Origin: Sabellastarte sp. h YS-2021
Taxonomy: Eukaryota; Annelida; Polychaeta; Sabellida; Sabellidae
DNA: 64,000 bases
Assembly (NCBI GenBank): GCA_964017235.1
Contig: OZ024938.1
Location: forward strand, 58,457,816 to 58,521,815
Reading direction: 5' to 3'
The position numbers and the translations under genes are program-made. This document shows, one piece after another, positions 1 to 11,489 of this stretch; the first letter of the stretch is position 1, and each line of letters starts with the position of its first letter. The notes beneath the pieces were generated by a model. The model made no database searches. It was not told where the DNA came from and saw only the letters and a list, made by a program, of their open reading frames with translations.

Positions 1-2590
1 GTATATTTGTTTCTCTATCATATAAATCCTATAGATCTATTACATAAATCCTAAGATTTTTTTATGCAGCAACCTTCAATGATGTCCATATCTATACTTC
101 TGATCTACACTCACCCGACAAATGTATTAATTTAGAAAATGGCTTATATGTATCTTGCACAACTTTGTCCATTCCTCCATAAAGTGTCAAAGAAATCTGT
201 GATGATCATATAAATTATTCAATAATTACTTCCATGAATACAATGGCCTATTAATGCATGCTTTCAGCAGTTACAGCCTGATACACCTGCCTCGTGTTAA
301 TTACTGCTTTCTTTATTTGTTGTTGTTGGTCTTTGGTCTTAGTCACCAGGAGGTGACATGTTAATGAACTTAAACAGTGGGCGCCCATCCATTAACAAAC
401 CCTCAGCATATTAGGTGAATTCATCTCAAGAACACCTACCCCATTGTTTCGCCACCAGAAGGGACATCACCAGTCCCACATAGATACTTTTCTTGTTTAT
501 TTAGTGGGTGATCAATTAGGGGAAGTTATCTTCTAATGGCTGCAGGGTCTCCTTTTTTTCATAAATGGTTTGTGTCAATAGAATTTTGCAGACATTTTGA
601 CCTCACCGCGTGAATAATTACACATTAATTATGATGATGTCCTCTGTATAATGATTATTGCTCTGAACACAGTTTTAATATTCTGACATCACTTTTGAAA
701 TGAAATCATACACAACTCTGTTTGCTATTATATTATTCACTCTGTATAGTTTATGCTAAAAATAGCAGTGAACCATTTATGGACAATATAAACATACTCT
801 AGACAATCATTATACTAATTTACCTGTGTGTCTTTTAATAAATATTCTCAATACTTTCAACCCACTAACTCCACTCAATGCCCATACTAATAGCTATATC
901 TGAATCATCCTTCCCTTCAGTAAAAAAGTTAAAAAAAACAGGACAAAATCCCACTCAAATTGCTCATTAGCCAGCCACAAAATGCTGAGACCTTGAGTCA
1001 GATATCCCCTTCTCCCCGCAAAAGTAAAAACAGAATTGGGCTTTATCCAATTTCCCAGAAAATCCCAATAAAAGGGATCCTGCCTTTTCACAGAATATCT
1101 CTTTGGCTGAAGTTGCTGTGGGAGAGAAAAATAATGATAGACAGAGGAAAAACTGTGTGGGTCTGAACAAGAAAAAATAGAGAGAATTCATTGATCTACT
1201 TTCTGATAAAAGGGCCAGAGTCACAGCTACTTGACTTGGTCAAATACTTCCTTTTGGCTTCACCATAGGCAGTAATGACTTATCAGGCATTCAAAGACTC
1301 ATGTTTGTGTGAGATACACTGGTTCACTTGTGCCCTTTTAGTCTTGCTGTAGGGTTTTGCTACAAGCCTTATAAAATGAAAAGCAGACTCTGTGTATTGT
1401 GTTCATAAATAATTGTGCAGGCCAACCAATAGTATAGCACCATTGTAGCATTTTTTCTGAGCCAAAGTAAACATCTCCCATGAAGCTCTGTTGTAATGGG
1501 TCTTCTGGTTCAATATAATATTGCAAAAGCGCCTTAAAGCATTTGTTACAAAGAGCTGGCATGGAATTGTATGAATAAACACACAACACAGGCATACACA
1601 TAGACTTAAAGGTCCTGCATGGTTTGCATTGGAAAATAAGTGGGTTATGAGTTTTGTATTTGTGCACAAGTATGGATTATCCTGTGTATGATATGCATTG
1701 ATGATATATCCTCATACACAACAGCCCCCTGTAATAAATTGCATTAGAAAATTACCACTTGAGATTTGAATCAAGAGTACCTTTTTCTTGCTAAAGTTGT
1801 CACTTTACAAGCTTCACTTGATAACATGAATAAAGTCCATATTTCAGCCTTACATTCACTGTTGATCTTCTCGCGCCCCTAGACTATATATTATACTCAC
1901 ACCTTATTTCACAAAGAGGGTAATATGATTTTACCAGTCATGCAAAGATACTATTATGTTTATATAGTATTCCCTTTCATAAGCACTAAGTCTGCTTGGA
2001 GACTTGTGTATGTTATACATTAAACCTACTTTCATGAGCAAAGTAGACAGGTACAATATGTATACGAGATAAAAACACTTCTGGTGACAAAAGTAACACT
2101 GTTGAGTGTTTGAAATGGGAATCTAGCCTACGGTTTAATGGAAAGTATCCCCTTCTCTGTAAGCATGTATAGTTGTTTGGGCTCTACAAGATATACCAAT
2201 GTGTGGAAATATATCCAGCATATCAAATACACCTGCTTACTGTTGATATTTATATGAATTTATGTCAAATTACAATTATCAAGGTATTGTGATGGAGGAG
2301 AGCAGCACTGTTGCACTGTAAACCATCAGTTTGTGGTCAGGGCAAAGGCAAATGGGATTGGAACTCAGGTCTCGTCAAGAGCAAAACTGCTCAGCTAAAT
2401 GTTACTTATGTACACTTTTAACAACTGTTGGGTGTCATGAAAATGAACATATCATATAGCACGTATCATATAATTTCCATACAAAATAACAGGAACATGT
2501 TAAGTACTCATGAGATGCCAATGGTCACAGTCAAAGCCTTTGGCACATAATATATTGAGTTTATTATTAAACTCTACTAAACTGTAATCA
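1..2590. other. AT-rich stretch with no recognisable gene
   Basis: I see no coding signal, no clear repeat boundary and no RNA gene. The short open frames between about 890 and 1670 overlap on both strands and have no recognisable domain. A very weak SINE-like trace lies near 2290-2400 on the minus strand. Confidence 0.5.
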
Positions 2591-2599
2591 CAAATACAG

Positions 2600-2705
2600 T
2601 ACACTGGTGGAGGAAACCAGTGCAGAAGACCATGTCAGTGTATACAAACTGTAAATGACTGGCCTTTGGTCACTGCCAACTTTACTGAGCGAGATTTTAA
2701 TCACA
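2600..2705 (-). repeat. Decayed SINE-A fragment
   Basis: Read on the minus strand, this resembles the central part of the SINE-A family seen clearly at 18690-18918 and 55069-55300. Shared blocks are the stretch around GAGGAAACCAGT and the following ACTGTAAA. The tRNA-like head is not recognisable. It is probably an old, truncated copy. Confidence 0.3.
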
Positions 2706-2934
2706 CGGCAACTGATAGAGGTTGTAAGTCTTGTCTATATAAACCACTTCACCACAAAACCCACCAGTGGTCATTCTGCTGTTATAAATGGCAATACATA
2801 CAATGTTTACATAGTGTCACATAAACCAAACATACAAACCTAAATATCCAACAAAACTGCTATCCAATTGAGAAGATACAACAATTATCCAAGGAGTCGG
2901 TCTATCCACAACACTTTGTTGGCGCCTTATGCTA

Positions 2935-3440
2935 AAATATCGTCTGCCAAACACTACAATGTTTTGGCCGGAACATCAAACGCCGCCATCTTGGAAATAA
3001 ACCTTGAATTGTTATTGAGAGTTGTCAACAAAGATATCCTTATTTTCCTCGCTTGTTAAGCCGCGCAAACCCTTTCACTCATCGAAGATATATCCGTTTG
3101 TGAATCTTCTATTTTATTACACTATCCAGGTGATTTTATAAATTCATATTCCGGAGTATTTTACACAAAACACCATCGCCTATTGTAAATTCTGCACTCG
3201 CTTTGCCTCGAAAATGTCAAATGGTAAATTGATCTTAAGGCGATCACGTGAACGCTTGGGAAATCTAATAAAAATCAACCAATCAGATTGCTGGAAATAA
3301 ATGAGTCTGTTTCTCTAACCTTCGTGTGAGCACAGATGGGAAAAAACAGAGCTCGATAAATCATTTTGATTAGAGCCTTGTGTGTGTGCTTTTTGGTGGG
3401 GGATTTCAGTCCATCTAGCTCAGAGAGAGAGAGAGAGAAT
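2935..3440. promoter_or_regulatory. Possible promoter patch with YY1-like site and E-box
   Basis: This patch is richer in CpG than its surroundings. It holds a good YY1-type site, GCCGCCATCTTGG, at 2982-2994 and an E-box CACGTG at 3245-3250. A (GA)n run follows at 3422-3438. YY1 sites of this form often lie at transcription starts, sometimes overlapping an initiator ATGGCGGC; here that would read on the minus strand but opens only a very short frame. No exon can be assigned. The call is inferred from motifs only. Confidence 0.25.
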
Positions 3441-4200
3441 GAAGAAAAGACCCATAAGTACTAGCAAATACTAATTTATCATGTCAGCAAGCTATTATTA
3501 AGCTTTGGGTTCTTATCGGAGGGGGCCCCCTTTCATTGTTTGAAGGCGTGTGCTTTTTGTATCAGAAATACTGGTCTGGCTTTTTTCATGGCTTCAGAGA
3601 GGGTGGTGTTTGGGTTAGGTTTATATACTTGCTGAATTTCCTGAGATGTAAATTCAGTATATATTTGACTAAGTACCACACCATAATTTGTGCATGGTGA
3701 AGGGTTGGTTTTTGTCTGACAAGATGTGTATGATATATCTTTATACTACATGTGAAATACATGGCATTTTGTTGTAGTATGCCCAACCTACTATTTCGTC
3801 TTTATTGTTTGTTGTAAGAATGTTTATATCAGTAAGTATTCTGTACCGTGAATGCATCTTTAAATATTTATGTGAAATATAAAGAATTGGTTAAATAGCA
3901 TTATCAAATCTTATCTGATTATTATCGCAAGGTGTGCTGATATCTTCCAATGCATCTTAAAATTACCTGCGCATATTCTATCCAATGGGTTAATATTAAA
4001 TGTCAGATGTACATCATTCTGGAATTTTAATTATCCCTAAGTTGGACCGATGTGTTGTAGCCTATTATAAGATGGACTAGAACTGATTTCTGGCTCATAA
4101 ATTGGAATCCAACATTGCTATAAGGACCCAGAGGTATTCTCCATCTACTGTCAACTAGCCTATTAAAAAGAGACATAAAATCATAGATTTCAGCTAAGAG
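3440..4200. other. AT-rich stretch, weak J-like trace near 4010-4090
   Basis: No gene is visible. Around 4013-4090 the pattern CTAAGTTGGACCG followed by TATAAGATGGACTAG resembles a decayed copy of the J array found at 26270-26390, 33313-33446 and 50119-50165. Confidence 0.3.
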
Positions 4201-4204
4201 TGGT

Positions 4205-4815
4205 TATGTGCGTTTTAAAACTCTGGTCATTTCCAAATGGCCATTAGCCGTTTCAAAACCTTCAAAACGTAACTGATAAGAGTACTTAAATGTCAGTTAG
4301 ACTTGACGAAAAATTCTTTAGTAAACAATAAATTAAGGAAGTAACTTTAATTAAGAATAGATTGAACCCTTTGACTTGAAAGATTTAAGAAAGGGTAAAG
4401 ATTGGGTGGGACCATTTGATATGAAAGGATTTCCTGAGAAGGCAATTTATTGAAGTGAGCAAAAGCAAAGGTTTGAAGTTCAACACCTCCGTTTGGCTTG
4501 ACAAAATGTGTGTAGCTGCAATTAAAAGATGATATTTGATCATGCCCTTCGACATAAAAGGGTTTCTGGAGCACACAAGAGTAGACCTTACTCAGTTATA
4601 AATTCGTAACTCTTTAAGTATATACAATATTTTATGTTTTTAGTTTATTCTATTTATAACATCTAATAAATATTTGCTCTAAAATTCATTTGATGACTTG
4701 TAAATACAAATTGGGAAAACAATGTGATGGTTGTAAAATGGCCAACAGGTTTATCTGGCCATTTTGAAACGGCCATGGCAGTTTCAAAATGGCAAGTAGC
4801 AGTTTAAAAATGCTA
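4205..4815. mobile_element. Family I nonautonomous element with inverted array ends
   Basis: Both ends carry GGCCATTTTGAAACGGCC-like motifs, in opposite orientation: 4225-4270 on the left and 4735-4805 on the right. The outer ends read TGTGCGTTTTAAAACT and, reverse-complemented from the right, TGTAGCATTTTTAAACTG. The interior is AT-rich and noncoding. Other copies of the array lie at 38576-38750 and 45965-46100. No clear target duplication is seen, so the exact ends are uncertain. Confidence 0.5.
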
Positions 4816-5216
4816 CACATGTAAATCTAGATATTTATGTATAATTAGGAAGCATAGGTAATGTGTTATAATAATAATAATACTTTTAAATGGCAGGACA
4901 AACCACTCTACAGTCAGTGTATGTAACTAAGTGTCCTTCTTGTTAAAAGGGACGTAAAATATTGCCTCTGACCTTTGTAGCTAAGAGCGTTTCTTATTGA
5001 AAAAATGCACATTCCATCATGTACACAGTCGCCTGGATGTATGTCAAGCATAAGGCATGCACTATAATGATGCAACTCTCAAGACAACGAAAAAATGAGG
5101 CTTTCAAAAGTGAAGAAAGGTGTGTAATGCACTTGTAGTATTGTTATATGTTTGGCATGCAGAATATTGCAAGAGACTTATAAAGTGCAAATAATAGACT
5201 ATAGCCAAAGGACACA

Positions 5217-5366
5217 GTAAAGTTCAACCTTGGGGTTTTACGTCCCGTTCAAAACCCAGGGCCATATTGGGACAAGTATACAGGATTGTCGGTTGTGGGA
5301 ATCAAACCCAAACAGAGGTGACTGCCTGTGATTACATGCCAAACCACTACGCCACCATGGACCTCT
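5217..5366 (-). repeat. SINE-B copy (tRNA-headed)
   Basis: On the minus strand it reads from a tRNA-like head (GTGGCGTAGTGGTT as box A, GGGTTTGATTCCCAC as box B) into a tail ending with GTTTTGAACGGGACGTAAAA. The same head and tail occur at 50280-50430. SINE-B copies are spread through the window in both orientations. Confidence 0.75.
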
Positions 5367-5414
5367 AAGGACATAGTGAAATGCTATACAAATGTAACAT
5401 TTTTATTGTATCCT

Positions 5415-5525
5415 TGGGCACCTAATCACAGGCTGTCGCCTCTATGTGTGACTTCGATTCCCACAAGTGGCAAAAATTGAGGCCCTGTCTGAATCCGATC
5501 CTGGCTGTTGAACAGGACGTGGTCC
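5415..5525 (+). repeat. SINE-B copy, 5' truncated
   Basis: It carries the box-B region, the CCTGTCTGAATCCGATCCTG block and the GTTGAACAGGACGT tail of SINE-B. It lies about 50 bp from the copy at 5217-5366 in the opposite orientation, so the two form an inverted pair. Confidence 0.65.
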
Positions 5526-5620
5526 CCCTAGCTCGAAAGTAAAAAGTAGTTAAAATATATATTGTATAGTAAATAACCAGCAAACTATACAGGGGAAGTG
5601 TGGCATTTTCAGTGTGTGGC

Positions 5621-6554
5621 TGTTAGGCCCCAACTCGCGATTGGGAACATCTCGAGATTGTCCTTGCACAAACTCAGGATCTTGAGTTGAGGCAAACATC
5701 TTGAGATTGGGCAGTACATCTCGAGATTGGGCTGCACAAACTTAAGATAACTTTGCTAAATACCTTAGACAATTGCCCTTAGCTATGATCACTTTCCCTA
5801 GATTATCTAAACATGGTTGTGGCTTCCTAATAAAATTTAGCAAAGGATAACAATGGCATTGAATATAAAACTCTTTGATTATCTGTTCAAAGAAATTTGT
5901 TTGTGTACACTGTTGCCTGAACTTTTTCTCAGATTCTTAATTGCAATTCTACAATTGTTGGTGTGTTGCCAGATGCATCCCTTTACTAGATTACTAATTG
6001 CACTTTTATAACACTGACTCCTTCTATTAACAGGCTCATAAAATATGAATGATGTTTACCCTTGACATTGTAAGATAGTCATTCCAACACAACAGTTATT
6101 GGAATAAAATCATAACTATAAATGGCTAATGGTTAAAATTGATGACTTTTTAGTTCTTCACTACATTTTCTGAGCTATGACTGAAACCCAGATTCACAGA
6201 TTTAAGTCACATTTCATGTAAAAATGGATACTTATATCTGTCTGATTCTTTGTAGTTATACAGAAAAAAGAAACAAAGCAGTCATCATAATGACACAATA
6301 ATTGCAATTATAAATAGAAATGACTACCTGACTGAGTGAGCACACACAATATTGCCCAGTCACTAAAATTAGCCAATCAGTTATTAATAGACCTCAATTA
6401 ATTAGCAAATCACAGCCCTAGGTAAACATCTTAAGTTTGTGCAGCCCAATCTCGAGATGGGAGTCCCATCTTGAGATGTTTGCCTCAACTCAAGATCTTG
6501 AGTTTGTGCAAGGACAATCTCGAGATGTTCCCGATCGCGAGTTGGGGCTCAACA
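5621..6554. mobile_element. Family D nonautonomous element, copy 1
   Basis: The element has long inverted repeats of about 110 bp. It starts TGTTAGGCCCCAACTCGCGA and the reverse complement of its right end starts TGTTGAGCCCCAACTCGCGA. Each arm holds repeated CTCGAGAT and CTTGAGAT blocks spaced by about 20-30 bp. The interior (about 5760-6430) is AT-rich and noncoding. The flanks are TGGC on the left and TGGA on the right, which is a 4-bp target duplication with one mismatch. Copy 2 is at 37882-38506. Termini and target-site length fit Ginger-type integrase elements (inference). Confidence 0.8.
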
Positions 6555-6827
6555 TGGATAATCTGGCTAGCAACGTGTTTTAATGAAAAGATTCGGAAGG
6601 TTATATGCCTTGCTTGATTTTGTGGGTTGAATGCATGGTCATGACAAAGTATGAGAAATGCTGAGGTTTTTTGTGAACCTAATGGCAGAATGTACGTCAA
6701 AACAATGTATGGTACACTGTTTTAAACTACTCTGCAAAAGGTAGACAAAACATATGAGGTCTTTAGGAACCAGAGAATGGTATGCTATTGGTTTTCATGA
6801 CTCCTTGGTAGCTGTGTCAGTTGTTAG

Positions 6828-6958
6828 GGTTTAAAGTCTTATTATAATAGTCTTATAATAGGACATATCCTCAGCATTATCACTTGTGGGAGTCAAACTC
6901 ACACAGCTGCGACAGCATGTCATAATAGTTGCCAATCATGTTAGCCCACTAGGCCACG
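6828..6958 (-). repeat. SINE-B copy, diverged
   Basis: The minus strand reads GTGGCCTAGTGGGCTAAC as the tRNA-like box A, then a box-B region, then a GAGGATATGTCC block matching the SINE-B body. The last part of the tail is altered. Confidence 0.6.
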
Positions 6959-7280
6959 AAAACTTATAGCCAGAATTTAATGTAAAATACATGTGCATCA
7001 CCATCTCCACTAAGAAGGCTGTGTATTTGGTTGTGTCCGTGTGTCTGTTTGCAAATAACTCAAAACCTTTTGGACGAGATTTGATGAGATTTTCATGAAA
7101 AGGCACACAAAGGAACAGATGGTTGGATTTGTTTTTAGGTAATCTAGATCACTGTATGGATCCAAAATTATCACCTGATTTTCATCAATATGTACATAAT
7201 TCCCCATTCACAATAGAGGTGGTACGTCCCACGGTTAAAAGTTTTTCACTACACCAGAACCACCCCCATTTCGTCCAAGT

Positions 7281-7764
7281 TGTTCACACTACAGGCAGAT
7301 GGCCACTGACTGGACACAGTTTTTTCTAACCATTGATAACAGTAGGATGACAGTACTACAAACGTTGGTCACCGAGAAGCAACCTCCATTAACCTCAACT
7401 CACCTTTGTTAACCGTCGGATAAACAAGTGGCAAAATGACCAATACCTTTATTCACCTTATGTCACCGTATTACACCGAAAGATGACTTGAGTCACAACC
7501 TTACGTAACACTGTGGACCATACCTTCGGTTACCGCAGTAAGAACTTCATATGCGCATGCACAAAATCGTATGCGCATGCTCACAGTACTGAAATCAGAG
7601 GCAGAATTTTCAAACATTTTTAAATATCCATAGGACATGTAAGGTAATGGACGATTCGCCACTGACTCACAAGGTCACAAACGGACATCAGACGATGACC
7701 CAAGGACAGGGTCATTTCACCAAATGCCGGTTACCGCAGGTGATACCGCCTGTAATGTGAATGA
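7281..7764. mobile_element. Small inverted-repeat element (MITE-like)
   Basis: The left end holds TTCACACTACAGGC (7283-7296) and the right end holds its near-perfect inverse GCCTGTAATGTGAA (7748-7761). The interior is noncoding and relatively rich in GTAACC/GGTTAC-type words. It has a duplicated TATGCGCATGC word around 7550-7585. The superfamily cannot be assigned from the ends alone. Confidence 0.5.
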
Positions 7765-7766
7765 GG

Positions 7767-7879
7767 TATAAATCAAAATGGCGGTGCTGGGCCTTGGCGA
7801 AGATATGAGCCGTCTGAGTGCTCTTGTTTGTTATACAACTGAAAAACTAAAATATATGATTTATAATTTATCTCTATAA
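7767..7879 (+). promoter_or_regulatory. Possible transcription-start region with ATGGCGG
   Basis: A TATAAA word at 7767-7772 is followed by AAAATGGCGGTGCTGG, a YY1-like initiator form. The ATG at 7778 opens a frame of 33 codons (to 7879) beginning MAVLGLGEDMSRLS. It is too short to identify and could be a first exon or chance. It starts only about 15 bp beyond the inverted-repeat element ending near 7764. Confidence 0.2.
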
Positions 7880-8006
7880 CTGTTTTTTATGCATGGAAAA
7901 AAGTTTGTGCACAGTTTTTAAGGCATATTCAGGTACGGGAGCATAACAAGATGTATGTTCCTTCATAAACGCCTATAAATCAAGACGAATGTTTTGTCAA
8001 AGCACA

Positions 8007-8025
8007 GGGGGGGGGGGGGGGGGGG
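8007..8025 (+). repeat. Poly-G run (19 bp)
   Basis: A homopolymer of G. The length may be affected by assembly error. Confidence 0.8.
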
Positions 8026-8029
8026 TTCT

Positions 8030-10845
8030 AGTTAAAAGTCCAAACTTAAAAACACAGGAAAAAAGATATACTCTTGACAGGATAATAACTGGTTTAAACC
8101 TGTCAGACCAGTGACTGACACAGAAGTACCCTTTGTGAACTCAGTAATATTTAAAATCACATTTTTTTTCACGCAGATATGTTCTGGGATATACAGTTTT
8201 ACTGTAAAAAGTTCAAAAGATAAAGAAATATAAAATGTTCTATTCATATGATAGATAAGGTAGATATAAATTTCATATACACCTCTTTTCATTGAATTGT
8301 TGCACATAATTGTGTATGGTGGATATTTCATATGAGGTTTTGACAACATTTCAGCATTTATTGGAACAGTTTTGAAATTTATAGTAAACAACCACAACTC
8401 ACTCACTCATGGAATACTAGGCAAAATATTTTCAAAATTACTAAACTTACAAGTCATGGGTGTACTTATTTACTGTAAAATAATCCTTCTAGTCTTTTAG
8501 CCACTGACAATATGATCTAAACTGCATGGTGCAGGCAGAATTATGGATTTGTTCCAACAATAATGGCCATGCTATGGTTGTACTCAAATTCCTGGACTGT
8601 TCCAGCTTCAAGATATTTCAAATTGACCATGTAGCTTTTTGTTACTTTTTAGCTTGCTTATTTGGGTTGAAGTTCAGCTTATGAGACCATGGCTAACTTA
8701 CACATGGACATTCTGAATGTGAACCCAAGTGTTAGACTTTAACGTAAAGTTCTAGCTTGTACTGTAGAAGTTCTGCTTGATTCAAATAATGAAGTTTTGG
8801 CTTATTTAGTCACTATGGTATGGCTTGTACACATATTTAATGCTACATTTTGTTGACCAATTTTTTGTTGAATTATTTGAATGGGAGAATAGGAAGCTTG
8901 TATAAAGAAATCATATAAAAGTATATATTACATTAACAGATCAAGCTCAGATAAAACTTTTTCACAATAAACCCAGTGACCTATGCACTTGCTTGAGTCA
9001 TTTATATTTAAAAAAAAAAACAATTTTACACGGTGAACAGGCTGTCCATAATTGTTGAATTTTTTTTACATAAATTCCAGTAAATCTGTCCAATTTTTCT
9101 GACATGTAACTTGGCTATGTATACGTTTTCAATTGTTTTACCTTTTTTATTATACAGAAATCTAAACTTCTTAAGGCATGAATTTCTCACGATATTAAAC
9201 TTACAAAGAGAGTCACAGGATTTTCTCCTGTATATTGTCTGTTCACTAGCTAATACTTTGTTATTCTCTTAAGTTATAAGTAGCTGTAATAATCTTTCAA
9301 GGCATGGACTTTTCAAGATATAACTTTATAAAAAGTTTTATCAATATTTAAAGTATTGAGCTTTCAAGATGTAGCCTTGCAAAGTATCTTAGATAATTTT
9401 CCAGACATTGAGTTGCAGAATGTAACCCAAACAATTTACATAATTTTCAACTTAATACTTAAACACAAACAAAGGTTATCAATTGAAAAGTTTTTCAAAT
9501 AACTTTTTATCCTCAAGTCTTTTGTTACATGCTACATATATTTTTATATGAATTGTATAAACATTGATACAAATCACTGTACCTTCATGTTATATATTGT
9601 TCAAGTATATTAAGAATACAATGCAAATTACTCGGCTACAACTGTGACCTACTTGTGAAACTGGTTGACAGTGCAAGTTACTTATATCTGGTTGTTGTAC
9701 TGGTAAAAACAACCAGCTTTAAGTAATATAATTGTAGCAATTTCACTCTTAAAACATCAATTGCTTTTACAAGAAGCAGTCAATTGTCAATGTTTGCGTG
9801 AGACACTGAATATTCTGTATCATCTTTCAGGGTAAAATAATAAAAAACAAATGTAATTATTTTTTAAAGGTAAAACTCGAACAAAAATGAGACCCATACT
9901 TGACCTTTAAACTTACCACCCACTGAAAAACCCTTGTAATTGATCTTATAATAAGAAGTAGGTCACTTTTTTATATAATGGCTTTGTGGGAAGGTTTATG
10001 TTCACAGAAAATGGCAATTCAGATTGGCTCGTATAAAACTAAAAAAAAAGTAATAAAAACGTTCACCACAATAACACAGGCAGTGTTACACCTTTTCAAC
10101 TCATTAGCCAGATAAATGGCACATATTTTGACCCTTAATAATCTAAGCTACACAAACCAAGCATAGCAGTGGCCACAAGTCCGCGAGAAGTAGATTTGGG
10201 TTGGATATATATTTATAATATAATTTTATGGCAATAATATTTTAGACACTAAAATATGTCTAGCGAAATGGCATGACAAAAGAAGTACCAATCACCATTT
10301 AGGATTTTCTAAAACACAACAATGGCAACTACACCCTAGATGAAAAAATAATTAACTTTGTGCATTACCTTAACCTCAAGATCACATTGGAGCTGGGTGG
10401 CCAATTTGGGGAGATGATTTGTATTTAAAGCATCACCCGCTAGTGGCCAGGAAGTTTCAAATGAGGAGAGGTAGCATGGTATAATACCTTAGATACCTTA
10501 CTTGCAATTGCCTTTAATTATAAATTACATATCTTACTGTGCAAACAGACCACCAAATTTGAGTCATCTCTTCCTGTTCATTGTGCAATTGTCCCTTAGC
10601 ATTTCGTAAAAGTTTCATCAATATCTGTCTAAAAACTTTTTCTTTCTCTAAATGCCAATCCTATTCACCACGTGATCATCCTAAGACACTTTGGTAGCCC
10701 AGAATCTAAACCAGCAGTTTAACATAAGCACCAAGCACTGTTACAAGTGTGAAATTGATAGCTTTGTGGTGACGGTATCTACAGTTATAGCAGTTTCAAA
10801 GGAAATTAGATTTGTGTCTTGTTAAGTTATGGGTTCCGATGTGTT
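8030..10845. other. AT-rich stretch without a gene
   Basis: No supported gene or repeat is visible. The 124-codon minus-strand frame at 8032-8406 is low-complexity and AT-driven, with no motif. Confidence 0.5.
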
Positions 10846-10858
10846 CGGTCTCAATCAG

Positions 10859-10902
10859 AAACATCTTGAGTCCCATCTTGAGGTGTTTGCCTCCACTCCA
10901 GA
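10859..10902. mobile_element. Family D arm fragment
   Basis: A short piece matches the right arm of family D (compare 6450-6500): ACATCTTGAGTCCCATCTTG followed by a GTTTGCCTCCACTC block. Nothing else of the element remains here. It directly abuts the 5S-like SINE head. Confidence 0.5.
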
Positions 10903-11060
10903 TAGCAATATGTGCTTATGTCGTGTAGCTACCGTCTGATGTCTGAAGTTAAGCAGCACGGTGTTTGGATGGATTGGGGAGTAACATAATATGCAAGACA
11001 CAACAATTTGCGGAGATTAAGTGCTATAAAAATCCACATTAGATTAGATCTGAACAGATT
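10903..11060 (+). repeat. 5S rRNA-derived SINE (SINE3-like)
   Basis: The segment 10920-10985 aligns by eye with the internal promoter half of 5S rRNA. It holds CCGTCTGATGTCTGAAGTTA, then AGCAGC and a TTGGATGG word close to the 5S box C. It then runs into a tail, GAGATTAAGTGCTATAAAA, ending in ATTAG repeats. The tail resembles the 3' end of the CR1/L2-like LINE at 52640-52668, as expected if the SINE borrows that LINE's machinery. Confidence 0.6.
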
Positions 11061-11116
11061 AGCATCCCAAATGAAACAAATTAAATTTCATCATATTTGC
11101 TACAAACCTCAGTAAC

Positions 11117-11292
11117 GGGCCACGGTGGTACAGTGGTAAGACACTTGCCTCCAACCTGTGAGGTCGGCAGTTCAAACCCTGAACCCTATGTGGGAAAAAT
11201 GGTAGTTTCCTACTGATGGTCAGCAGTTTACAGTACAGAACCTTGACCAACTGTATGTACTGGTTTTCTTCTGCCCATAAAACTACCTGTCG
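11117..11292 (+). repeat. SINE-A copy (tRNA-headed)
   Basis: The head GGGCCACGGTGGTACAGTGG is the tRNA-like box A, with box B GGCAGTTCAAACCC near 11165. The body contains CAGCAGTTTACAGTACAGAA, and TGTACTGGTTTTC leads to the AACTACCTGTCG block. It lacks the far 3' tail (GACGTAAAACCCC) seen in the copy at 55069-55300. Confidence 0.75.
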
Positions 11293-11307
11293 AAGATTGA
11301 CTTTTTA

Positions 11308-11485
11308 TCACTTAATCACTCGAGCATCTGTGGTCCCAGATTCAAATCCTGCCCATTGCAACATGGATGGCTGACATGATCCTGAGTGCTGGGATGGGGT
11401 GGGGTGTGTGGACATTTACACCCAAACTAGGCCTTATGTCTCTGAAGTTAATTAGATAAGACTGATAAGATAAATATATCAGAAT
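11308..11485 (+). repeat. Second tRNA-like SINE fragment
   Basis: A box-B-like GGTCCCAGATTCAAATCC lies near 11330. A GT-rich body follows, ending in a TTAGATAAGACTGATAAGAT tail with short repeats. It differs from SINE-A and SINE-B. The family is unassigned. Confidence 0.4.
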
Positions 11486-11489
11486 TCAA

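Noticed and set aside
8007-8025. Poly-G runs (also 33167-33191) as G-quadruplex regulators
   Set aside because: Isolated homopolymers with no gene nearby. Their length is unreliable in assemblies.
11117-11180. Possible functional tRNA gene
   Set aside because: Box A and box B are present, but the sequence runs into the SINE-A body and is repeated elsewhere with the same body. The tRNA fold is incomplete.
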